Source of the DNA: MWCR01 sp041665165
GTDB taxonomy: Bacteria > Patescibacteriota > Patescibacteriia > 2-12-FULL-60-25
Direction: 5' to 3'
DNA: 10,530 nucleotides
NCBI GenBank assembly: GCA_041665165.1
Contig: JBAYJJ010000039.1
Location: 1 to 10,530 of the forward strand
The notes below the pieces were generated by a model, which was given only the letters and a program-made list of their open reading frames with translations, searched no databases and was not told where the DNA came from. Made by a program: the position numbers and the translations under genes. Positions 5,746 through 10,530 of this stretch are shown here, in pieces (position 1 is the first letter of the stretch; each line of letters starts with the position of its first letter).

Positions 5746-5808
5746 AACTTACAACTGACAAGAGTTTCTAGGTTACTCTTGTGAGTTGTAAGTTGTCAGT
5801 TTTTTTGT
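5746..5808. terminator. Long hairpin between convergent proS and elp3, overlapping the elp3 3' end
   Basis: The left arm (5746-5764, AACTTACAACT then GACAAGAG) and right arm (5776-5794) pair at 18 of 19 positions around an 11-base loop. On the plus strand a run of seven T residues follows after GTCAG, giving a usable terminator for proS. On the minus strand the tail is only moderately T-rich. The right arm also encodes the last residues of Elp3 (about TTYNSQ). Confidence 0.6.
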
Positions 5809-7476
5809 CATGTACGTATCTTGTTCTGCGTAACCCAGCGTCTTGTAGTACTCGCGAACTCCAATGCCGGAGATGACGGCCATTTTTTCGTAGCCTTCGC
5901 GCTTGGCAATATCTTCGGCTGTCTGCATCAGCAATCTGCCATAGCCTTTGTGCTGTGAAGCTTCTTGATTGTACTGGTTGATATTGAGAGCAGTGCCATA
6001 AGTGTGCAGTTCGCGGATGATGGCCGCGTTATTCAGAACTGGAAAACTTTCCAGCACCTCCTCACACCCCTCTCCCATTCGATGGGAGTAGGGGCAGGGG
6101 GTGAGGGGTAACCGCAACCTACAAAACCCAAAAACCGCGCTCCGGTCCTCGTTCTCAACTGATAAAAAGATTTCTGTGCCGCCTGCATTTTCGTATCTTT
6201 CTTCAAAAATTTGGGTTTTGTCATTTGTATGGTCGCCTGGCACATGCCCGACTTCGCGGCAACGCAAACATTGGCATTTGATCCCGCGTTTTTTCATTTC
6301 CGCATCCAAAAGTTCGCGCAAGTTTGATTGCTTGTTGCCGAATGCGATTGATGGAGTCGGGAAATCGCGGATCATGCGCGAAACGCGGCAATATCTGGGC
6401 AGCATGGTCTGCATCTTGATCAGCAGTTCCTGCAGATCTTGGCCCTCAAGAGGCTTGAATTCTCCGCGTTCAGTCCAACTAGCCAATTCAGAGTTGGGCA
6501 AGACCACGCACGGATAAAGTTTGATCATGTCAGGACAAAAACGCGGATCGCCAAACAAAAGCGCGAACGAATCAATGTCATCCTGAATGCTTGCGCCAGG
6601 CTGGCCAGGCAAAATATGGACATCGGCTTTAAGGCCTGCTGTTTTAAGCAAGGCAATCGCATCAGCAGCTTGTTCAACAGTGTGTCCGCGCTTGGTAAAT
6701 GCTAATACGCGATCATTTAAGATTTGCAGGCCAAGTTCCACGCGCGTGCAGCCCAGTTTGCGCAAATGGATTACTTCTTTTGGCTTGACCCAGTCTGGCC
6801 GCGTTTCAATCGTGAGACCAATGATTCTATATTCAGCAGTCTCGTTGATTTTTTGAGCGGTCCATAACTCACCCCCGTTCGCAATGCTCACTTCCCCCTC
6901 TCTTAATTTAAGAGAGGGTGTCCCGAGTGAGTCGAGGGACGGGTGAGTTATGTTGTTTGCCGCTTCAAAACACCGTGTAATAAACCATTCACGATAGTCT
7001 TGTTTGTAAGCAGACCAAGTACCGCCTTTGATAATCAGTTCAATCTTATTCGCTTGGTGTCCGTTGCGCTCCAAAGCCTGGATTCTTTGCCTGACTTGCT
7101 CATATGGATCAAATTGCAAACTCAAGGCGCGGGCCGCGGCTGGTTCATTTGATAAATAGCTTTTGGGCATGCGCTCCTCTGTCGGGCAATAAACGCAGCG
7201 CCCAGGGCAGGGGAAGGGCTTGGTGAGCACAGTAATGGGTGCCACTCCGCTGTCAGTCCGGATGTCTTTCACGCGCAAGACCTTTTCTAAGGCTTCATTC
7301 TTTAGATCAAGCTCGCGATAAGCCTCCCAGTACTGGATTGCAGTCGGAAAAGCATAATCTGTGTGCTTGAGGCGCTTTCTGACAGCCTTGGCCAAGTCAG
7401 TCCTTTGTGGGCACTCCAAAGCAGCCAACTCGTTTAAGATGTCCTTTGCAATACTAATCGGGGGGATTTTTAGCAT
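5773..7476 (-). CDS. elp3: Elp3-type tRNA uridine(34) carboxymethyl-forming enzyme (radical SAM / GNAT)
   Basis: Catalytic Elongator-like enzyme that builds cm5U at the wobble uridine of tRNA from S-adenosylmethionine and acetyl-CoA. The start is the ATG at 7476 (MLKIPPIS), giving 567 residues; upstream GTG and TTG codons in frame have no support. Motifs: the iron-sulfur cluster cysteines in CPGRCVYCP (Cys 90, 94, 97), PKSYLSNEPAAARA, FDPYEQV, IELIIKGGTW, QKINETAEYR, ETRPDW, RVELGLQ, LPGQPG and the zinc-binding CQCLRCREVGH (Cys 401, 403, 406). The C-terminal GNAT lobe has IRELHTYG, QHKGYGRLL (508-516) and VISGIGVREYYKTLGY. Two palindromic repeats add in-frame inserts, at about 176-205 in the radical SAM half and about 457-477 in the GNAT half. 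Both fall where the family is variable. Divergent from it is a Trm9-like methyltransferase. Confidence 0.95.
   Translation of the reverse strand: MLKIPPISIAKDILNELAALECPQRTDLAKAVRKRLKHTDYAFPTAIQYWEAYRELDLKNEALEKVLRVKDIRTDSGVAPITVLTKPFPCPGRCVYCPTEERMPKSYLSNEPAAARALSLQFDPYEQVRQRIQALERNGHQANKIELIIKGGTWSAYKQDYREWFITRCFEAANNITHPSLDSLGTPSLKLREGEVSIANGGELWTAQKINETAEYRIIGLTIETRPDWVKPKEVIHLRKLGCTRVELGLQILNDRVLAFTKRGHTVEQAADAIALLKTAGLKADVHILPGQPGASIQDDIDSFALLFGDPRFCPDMIKLYPCVVLPNSELASWTERGEFKPLEGQDLQELLIKMQTMLPRYCRVSRMIRDFPTPSIAFGNKQSNLRELLDAEMKKRGIKCQCLRCREVGHVPGDHTNDKTQIFEERYENAGGTEIFLSVENEDRSAVFGFCRLRLPLTPCPYSHRMGEGCEEVLESFPVLNNAAIIRELHTYGTALNINQYNQEASQHKGYGRLLMQTAEDIAKREGYEKMAVISGIGVREYYKTLGYAEQDTYMTKKLTTYNSQE
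6060..6106. repeat. Nested palindromic repeat inside elp3 (GNAT half)
   Basis: The outer arms are CCTCAC (6060-6065) and GTGAGG (6101-6106). The inner stem is CTCCCAT (6072-6078) with ATGGGAG (6082-6088) around a TCG loop, extended by CCCC/GGGG. Translated in the elp3 frame it gives the insert LTPCPYSHRMGEG, which is unlike the conserved flanks FGFCRLRLP and IIRELHTYG. Confidence 0.75.
6864..6951. repeat. Nested palindromic repeat inside elp3 (radical SAM half)
   Basis: The outer arms ATAACTCACCC (6864-6874) and GGGTGAGTTAT (6941-6951) are perfect 11-bp inverted repeats. The inner stem CCCTCTCTTA (6896-6905) with TAAGAGAGGG (6909-6918) is a perfect ten-pair hairpin with an ATT loop. In the elp3 frame it encodes ITHPSLDSLGTPSLKLREGEVSIANGGEL (shown here only as inserted residues about 176-205) between the conserved FITRCFEAAN and QKINETAEYR. 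Confidence 0.8.
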
Positions 7477-7604
7477 AAACACCAAACGTCAAGAAACAAG
7501 ATCCAAACAATCTCCAATATCCAAAACTTCAAAACACCAATTGGTTTTTAGGTGTTTGAGTGTTTGGTGTTTGTTTGGTGTTTGCATCTTGTATCTTGGT
7601 GTTT
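7477..7604. repeat. 128-bp imperfect palindrome in the elp3/methyltransferase intergenic region
   Basis: The left half is an AC-rich array of AAACACCAA-like units (7477-7540). The right half (7541-7604) is its approximate reverse complement. Aligned by hand without gaps around the centre ACCAATTGGT (7536-7545), 44 of 64 positions pair, including seven of seven at the outer ends (AAACACC with GGTGTTT). It fills almost the entire divergent spacer, and I could not find a convincing promoter for either gene in it. Confidence 0.65.
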
Positions 7605-7624
7605 CTCTAGTGTAAGCTAGTTTG

Positions 7625-8347
7625 ATGGAAAACGAGGCAAGGCGCAAGCTTGAGCAGGAAGTGGCGGATTTTTATGAAGCTCAAGGCAAGAACTTTAGTC
7701 AAACCAGGCAAGCTAACTGGCCGATTTTTAAATTGCTGGAGCGCGAGCTAAAACCTGGCAGCACAGTGGTAGATGTCGGGTGTGGTAATGGCCGCTTGCT
7801 CAATGTCTTGTCGCCTGGCATCAATTACATTGGTCTTGAACCATCCAGTTCATTATTGGCTGAAGCACGCAAAAGATTCAGCAACCGCCCAGGCGTGGTA
7901 TTCAAGCCCGGGAGTTTGCCAAAGCTTGATTTACCTAATGAATCAGCAGACGCAGTCGTTTGCATTGCTGTCATGCACCACATTCCAAGCCTTGAGCAAC
8001 GAGCAGTCGCGCTCGCCGAAATTCTTCGAATTCTTAAGCCAGGCGGCATATTTATTTGTTCAGTCTGGAATCTGCGCGCCTCAAGATTTTTTAATTTCAA
8101 TACGTTTTTACATGCCTGGCTTAGGGACGCGGGCGTGCCCCGCGGCGAGCGCGGCGATATGTATATGCCGTGGAAAATGGAGGGCGCTGATGCTAAGCGC
8201 TATGTACACGCATTTACCTCAAAAGAATGGAAAGAACTTTTTGATCTGAAGAGATGGAACATCCAAGAAATCGGTCCATATGACAATCTAGGCTGGTGTA
8301 GGTTATCGTCTGGGAGGAACTTGGTTGCGATTTGTAAGAAGAAATAA
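7625..8347 (+). CDS. Class I SAM methyltransferase resembling Trm9/ALKBH8 (tRNA wobble cm5U methyltransferase)
   Basis: 240 residues from the ATG at 7625; the preceding TTG has no support. The fold is a single Rossmann-type methyltransferase: motif I VVDVGCGNGRLL (48-59), YIGLEPS (68-74), acidic motif around LPKLDLP, CIAVMHHI (113-120) and LRILKPGGIFICSVW. The features that point to Trm9/ALKBH8 rather than a generic enzyme are NFSQTRQANWPIF (23-35, like the HFSQTRYKPWP of Trm9), IAVMHH (114-119), MPWK (181-184), RYVHAF (192-197, like RYYHLY) and the C-terminal RNLVAICKK. Trm9-type enzymes methylate cm5U34 to mcm5U34, the step after Elp3. The assignment rests on remembered motifs and gene position. 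A generic methyltransferase is the alternative. It has no ribosome binding site. Confidence 0.72.
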   Translation: MENEARRKLEQEVADFYEAQGKNFSQTRQANWPIFKLLERELKPGSTVVDVGCGNGRLLNVLSPGINYIGLEPSSSLLAEARKRFSNRPGVVFKPGSLPKLDLPNESADAVVCIAVMHHIPSLEQRAVALAEILRILKPGGIFICSVWNLRASRFFNFNTFLHAWLRDAGVPRGERGDMYMPWKMEGADAKRYVHAFTSKEWKELFDLKRWNIQEIGPYDNLGWCRLSSGRNLVAICKKK

Positions 8348-8376
8348 AAAAATCCAGCCTTGCGGCCGGATTTTTA
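8346..8376. terminator. Bidirectional terminator between the methyltransferase and HU genes
   Basis: ATCCAGCC (8352-8359) pairs with GGCCGGAT (8364-8371) with one mismatch around a TTGC loop. A-rich sequence lies on the left and TTTTT on the right, so it can stop transcription in both directions. The genes converge here. Confidence 0.8.
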
Positions 8377-8387
8377 AATTTCGTTGT

Positions 8388-8711
8388 TTACACTACAGCC
8401 GGAGCAACTGGCGCAACGGGCGCGACAGGTGGGTGCTGTTTCAAAGCATCCTTGAGGCTCTTGCCAGCCTTGAACTTTGGCACGCGGACCGGAGGAATTT
8501 GGATCTTCTCAGTCGGCCTCTGTGGGTTCACGCCAGTGCGGCCTGCGCGGGTCTTAGCCATAAATTGGCCAAAGCCAGCGATTGTGACCTCTTCGTTCTT
8601 CTTCAATTCGCTGATTACGGTGTCCACGAAACATTCAATCATGTCCTCGGCCTGTTTCTTGGTAACGCCGACTTTTTCAGCAATTACACCGATTAACTCT
8701 GCTTTATTCAT
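8388..8711 (-). CDS. HU/IHF family DNA-binding protein
   Basis: Nucleoid-associated dimeric protein that bends DNA. The start is the ATG at 8711 (MNKAELIGVIAEKVGVTKKQAEDMI), giving 107 residues; the upstream TTG at 8717 has no support. The core matches HU throughout: two N-terminal helices, EEVTIAGFGQFMAKTRAGRTGVNP, then the DNA-binding arm and VPKFKAGKSLKDAL. About 16 residues follow the normal end of the family (roughly 90 residues). They are a proline-rich tail with a repeating PVA unit (PPVAPVAPVAPAVV). The gene lies 90 bp downstream of ymdB on the same strand, and a TATAAA box (8730-8735) suggests its own promoter. Confidence 0.95.
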   Translation of the reverse strand: MNKAELIGVIAEKVGVTKKQAEDMIECFVDTVISELKKNEEVTIAGFGQFMAKTRAGRTGVNPQRPTEKIQIPPVRVPKFKAGKSLKDALKQHPPVAPVAPVAPAVV

Positions 8712-8729
8712 ACTCAAATTAGATGATGA

Positions 8730-8756
8730 TTTATACCCGCAATCTATCTTTGTAAA
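8730..8756 (-). promoter_or_regulatory. Possible HU gene promoter
   Basis: On the minus strand: -10 TATAAA (8730-8735) and TTTACA (8751-8756) as a possible -35. The spacer is only 15 bases, shorter than usual, so the -35 assignment is weak. Confidence 0.35.
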
Positions 8757-8800
8757 GACAGGGTGCGGCTCTTACGCAAACCACTATAGCATTTCTGCGC

Positions 8801-9610
8801 TTATATATCAACAATTTCACGTATCCGGTCAAGTCCTACGCAGTCGCCACTGTCCAAATCCAGGGTAGCTAAAAGCCCATTTACTTCAGCTTGCCCGCTA
8901 TCAAGCAATTCATAAGGAGCCTCAGTCAGGTTCAAAAACCGCTTAATAGAGCTACTTTTCTCAAATCCAATGACAGAATCATATGATCCGGTCATGCCCA
9001 CATCAGTCTGAAAACCCGTTCCTTGAGGCAAGATTTTGGCATCAGCTGTGGGCACATGGGTGTGGGTGCCATAGATTAGGGTTGCCCGACCATCCACATA
9101 GTTGGCAAGAGCCACTTTTTCGCTCGTTGCCTCGGCGTGGATATCTAAAATTACCAGAGGTTTAGGCTCAGTCTCCAGAGACTTCCAGAAGCTATCAAAG
9201 GCCAGGAAAGGGGAAGACGAGTCTTGGGTCATAAAGAGCTGGCCTTGGAGGTTCAGGAGGTAGATTTTGCGTCCTTTGACCTCAAATACAGCATAGCCTT
9301 TGCCAGCCAAACTAGGGTCAACATTATATGGCCGGATTATCAGCTTTTGCCATTCCGGGTCTTTGAGCGCAGGCAGGCCCTGTGCGTTTTCCCAAACATG
9401 GTGGCCTGAGGTGAAAGCATCAACTCCAGCGTCTTTCATTTCCTGCAGGATCTTTTGCGTGATGCCGCGGCCATGGGCCAGGTTCTCAGCATTAATAATC
9501 ACAAGATCAGGAGCGAATTTACTCCTCAATTCTGGGATGAGTTTGGCTAATGCTTTGCGCCCGGCTTTGCCTACCACATCGCCAAAGACCAATACTTTGA
9601 TTTGGTTCAT
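8801..9610 (-). CDS. ymdB: YmdB/TIGR00282 family metallophosphoesterase
   Basis: Two-metal phosphodiesterase family. In Bacillus subtilis YmdB hydrolyses 2',3'-cyclic nucleotides, and its gene lies directly after rny. The start is the ATG at 9610 (MNQIKVLVFGDVVG), giving 269 residues. The frame opens further to 9658, but that extension contains the promoter and runs into a repeat. Metal-site motifs: GD (10-11), NAEN (40-43), DIHAEATSEK (156-165), YGTHTHVPTAD (180-190) and TDVGMTGSYDS. One expected ligand differs: the usual GNH is GHH here (His70, codon CAC). A -10 box seven bases before the ATG predicts a leaderless mRNA. Confidence 0.95.
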   Translation of the reverse strand: MNQIKVLVFGDVVGKAGRKALAKLIPELRSKFAPDLVIINAENLAHGRGITQKILQEMKDAGVDAFTSGHHVWENAQGLPALKDPEWQKLIIRPYNVDPSLAGKGYAVFEVKGRKIYLLNLQGQLFMTQDSSSPFLAFDSFWKSLETEPKPLVILDIHAEATSEKVALANYVDGRATLIYGTHTHVPTADAKILPQGTGFQTDVGMTGSYDSVIGFEKSSSIKRFLNLTEAPYELLDSGQAEVNGLLATLDLDSGDCVGLDRIREIVDI

Positions 9611-9617
9611 ACTGCTG

Positions 9618-9646
9618 AAAATACTCAATAATTGAGATTTAGTCAA
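9618..9646 (-). promoter_or_regulatory. ymdB promoter with an inverted repeat in the spacer
   Basis: On the minus strand: -35 TTGACT (9641-9646), a 17-base spacer, -10 TATTTT (9618-9623). The inverted repeat CTCAAT-A-ATTGAG at 9624-9636 fills most of the spacer. The -10 box ends seven bases before the ATG at 9610. Confidence 0.55.
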
Positions 9647-9652
9647 CCCTTC

Positions 9653-9775
9653 TGTCATTCCGAGGGAAGTCGGATGCGACGAGGAATCTTATGCAAACAA
9701 ATCTGTCGAGAACCTAAGTCACTCGAAGATCCCTCCAATCGCCTCGGGGATGGCCGAGGCTCCGTCGGGATGACA
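9653..9775. repeat. 123-bp element with terminal inverted repeats (MITE-like)
   Basis: It begins TGTCATTCCGA (9653-9663) and ends TCGGGATGACA (9765-9775), which match as inverted repeats at 10 of 11 positions. Inside are GAGGAATCTT (9681-9690) and its partner-like AGATCCCTCC (9728-9737), plus a CCTCGGggatggCCGAGG hairpin near 9742-9759. No coding frame is evident. I recognise this type of TCATTCCGAG...GGATGACA repeat as dispersed in many bacterial genomes. It starts seven bases from the ymdB -35 box. Confidence 0.7.
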
Positions 9776-9782
9776 AGTGGAA

Positions 9783-9811
9783 TTGACATGACAGTCTTTT
9801 CAGCATATAGT
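9783..9811 (+). promoter_or_regulatory. Strong sigma-70 type promoter of the 140-residue gene
   Basis: -35 TTGACA (9783-9788, full consensus), a 17-base spacer, -10 TATAGT (9806-9811, five of six). The predicted start near 9818 gives a leader that contains the ribosome binding site. It is the closest match to consensus in the window and starts eight bases after the repeat element ends. Confidence 0.75.
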
Positions 9812-9822
9812 CATTGCCTCAA

Positions 9823-9829
9823 AAGGAGG
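9823..9829 (+). promoter_or_regulatory. Ribosome binding site of the 140-residue gene
   Basis: AAGGAGG, seven bases before the ATG at 9837, inside the predicted transcript. Confidence 0.8.
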
Positions 9830-9836
9830 ACGTGCA

Positions 9837-10259
9837 ATGCTCTTTGCCAAGATGATCGGCGATCCAACGGTTGGCCCGACCGTCATGAGAGCCATTATGC
9901 AGGCTAATAAAAATCAGGAATGGGTAAAGCACGTTGCCAAGGTGTTCATGACAAACCAGGTGAAACGTGAATATTTTCTGTGTGACGTTGAGGGTTATGT
10001 CATACATCTGGAAAGTGACCTGGAAAATCTCGAAACATTCGCGGCCGACCCTTTCCGCGTTGAGAAACTGCTTCTGGTCATCAACGCCGTGTTGAATCGT
10101 GCGTCTCAGGCTGAATGCGGCGAGCTAGAAAACCTGAGGCAAAGATCGCAGATCATTGCCGACAAGACCCGACCAATCCGGGTTGGCGCAACCTTTACTA
10201 CCGGTCGCATAGCTTTCAAGGAGGACAGGTATCCTCCGGCTTGGGACCAGATCGCGTGA
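9837..10259 (+). CDS. Hypothetical protein, 140 residues
   Basis: The start at the ATG at 9837 is fixed by AAGGAGG and by a near-consensus promoter. The protein begins MLFAKMIGDPTVGPTVMRAIMQANKNQEWVKHVAKVF and looks soluble and mainly helical, with a likely leucine-rich helix at about 60-95 (HLESDLENLETFA...VEKLLLVINAVLNRA). The C-terminal 30 residues are basic and aromatic (TFTTGRIAFKEDRYPPAWDQIA). I recognise no family and see no catalytic motif, signal peptide or membrane span. It lies on the opposite strand between rny and ymdB, which are often adjacent, next to a repeat element. That suggests it was inserted there. Confidence 0.8.
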   Translation: MLFAKMIGDPTVGPTVMRAIMQANKNQEWVKHVAKVFMTNQVKREYFLCDVEGYVIHLESDLENLETFAADPFRVEKLLLVINAVLNRASQAECGELENLRQRSQIIADKTRPIRVGATFTTGRIAFKEDRYPPAWDQIA

Positions 10260-10281
10260 CCTCGCTCGAGGTCTTTTTTTT
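10258..10281 (+). terminator. Rho-independent terminator of the 140-residue gene
   Basis: GACCTC (10258-10263) pairs with GAGGTC (10268-10273) around GCTC and is followed by eight T residues. The stem begins within the stop codon. Confidence 0.9.
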
Positions 10282-10287
10282 ATCAAT

Positions 10288-10315
10288 CAAAAAACCCAGC
10301 ACACGCCAGGTTTTT
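10288..10315 (-). terminator. Rho-independent terminator of rny
   Basis: On the minus strand, AACCTGGC pairs with GCTGGGTT (two G-T pairs) around GTGT and is followed by TTTTTT. A T run on the other strand means it could also act as a second stop for the 140-residue gene. Confidence 0.7.
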
Positions 10316-10346
10316 CATTCTTCCCTCTTCACTTTTCACTCTTCAC
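10316..10346. repeat. Short purine-rich repeat tract after rny
   Basis: On the minus strand the spacer between the rny stop and its terminator is a run of AGTGAAGAG / AGTGAAAAG / AGTGAAGAGGG-like units. It is a degenerate tandem repeat with no coding or regulatory signal that I can name. Confidence 0.45.
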
Positions 10347-10530
10347 TTACTTAGCGTATTCAATCACTCTTGTCTCGCGGATCAAGGTCACGCGGATTTC
10401 GCCAGGGTATTTGAGTTCAGCTTCGATCTTGGCAGCGATTTCGCGGGCCAAGTTTGATGCTGCAAAGTCATCAACTGCTTTCGGATTCACGAACACGCGG
10501 ATTTCGCGGCCAGCTTGGATGGCATATACC
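10347..10530 (-). CDS. rny: Ribonuclease Y, C-terminal 60 residues (gene continues past the window edge)
   Basis: RNase Y is the membrane-anchored endoribonuclease that starts mRNA decay in many bacteria lacking RNase E. Only the end is visible: YAIQAGREIRVFVNPKAVDD, then LAREIAAKIEAELKYPGEIRVTLIRETRVIEYAK and a TAA stop at 10347-10349. The AGREIRV, YPG.I.VT.IRE and EYAK endings are the family's standard C-terminus. The HD domain, KH domain and N-terminal membrane anchor lie outside the window. The usual partner ymdB follows on the same strand, but 737 bp away instead of adjacent. Confidence 0.95.
   Translation of the reverse strand, partial: VYAIQAGREIRVFVNPKAVDDFAASNLAREIAAKIEAELKYPGEIRVTLIRETRVIEYAK

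Noticed and set aside
7477..7604. CRISPR array or tandem protein-binding repeats
   Set aside because: The AC/GT-rich units are not equal-length repeats with unique spacers; they form one large imperfect palindrome. No cas gene is present.
7773..8249. 158-residue open frame inside the methyltransferase gene
   Set aside because: It is an alternative frame of a gene with clear methyltransferase motifs and has no initiation signal of its own.
9611..9658. N-terminal extension of YmdB to 9658
   Set aside because: It would include the promoter and part of the terminal-inverted-repeat element. The family start motif begins at the ATG at 9610.

Overview
The window looks like a chromosomal segment from a Patescibacteria / Candidate Phyla Radiation (CPR) type bacterium. 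This is an inference from gene content. It carries a compact prolyl-tRNA synthetase without the usual editing insertion, a bacterial Elp3, a PolX with a PHP domain, a VanW-domain protein, single small hypothetical genes and many dispersed palindromic repeats. TGA is used as an ordinary stop (for example at 3865 and 10257), so the lineages that read UGA as glycine do not fit. I cannot name the lineage below that level.

Layout, left to right. A 3' fragment of an unidentified gene (2-370, +) ends in a terminator. A tRNA-Lys(CUU) lies on the minus strand (440-515). Upstream of it is a structured, apparently non-coding stretch (516-707) with its own minus-strand promoter. An 88-residue hypothetical protein (782-1048, -) and polX (1115-2884, -) follow. 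Divergent from polX is a vanW-family gene (2993-3814, +). Next come a 93-residue hypothetical protein (3865-4146, -) and tRNA-Leu(CAA) (4262-4348, -). The tRNA-Leu gene shares a back-to-back promoter region with proS (4466-5737, +). elp3 (5773-7476, -) converges on proS through a long hairpin. A Trm9/ALKBH8-like methyltransferase (7625-8347, +) is divergent from elp3. Finally come an HU-family gene (8388-8711, -), ymdB (8801-9610, -), a 123-bp terminal-inverted-repeat element, a 140-residue hypothetical gene (9837-10259, +) and the 3' end of rny, RNase Y (10347 to the window edge, -).

How the genes may work together. Most of the content is translation and RNA metabolism: two tRNAs, proS, RNase Y with its usual partner YmdB, and the elp3/methyltransferase pair. 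Elp3 makes the cm5U34 wobble modification, and Trm9-type enzymes methylate cm5U to mcm5U. The pair therefore suggests a eukaryote-like mcm5U pathway in this bacterium, which is the most interesting functional hint here. polX and the HU gene serve DNA repair and nucleoid structure.

Two features run through the whole window. First, several conserved genes (polX, ymdB, and nearly so vanW and proS) have a -10 box only 7-12 bases before the ATG, implying leaderless or near-leaderless mRNAs. The three small hypothetical genes instead have strong AAGGAG-type ribosome binding sites. Second, GC-rich palindromic repeats sit in frame inside conserved genes (one in polX, two in elp3) and in intergenic space.
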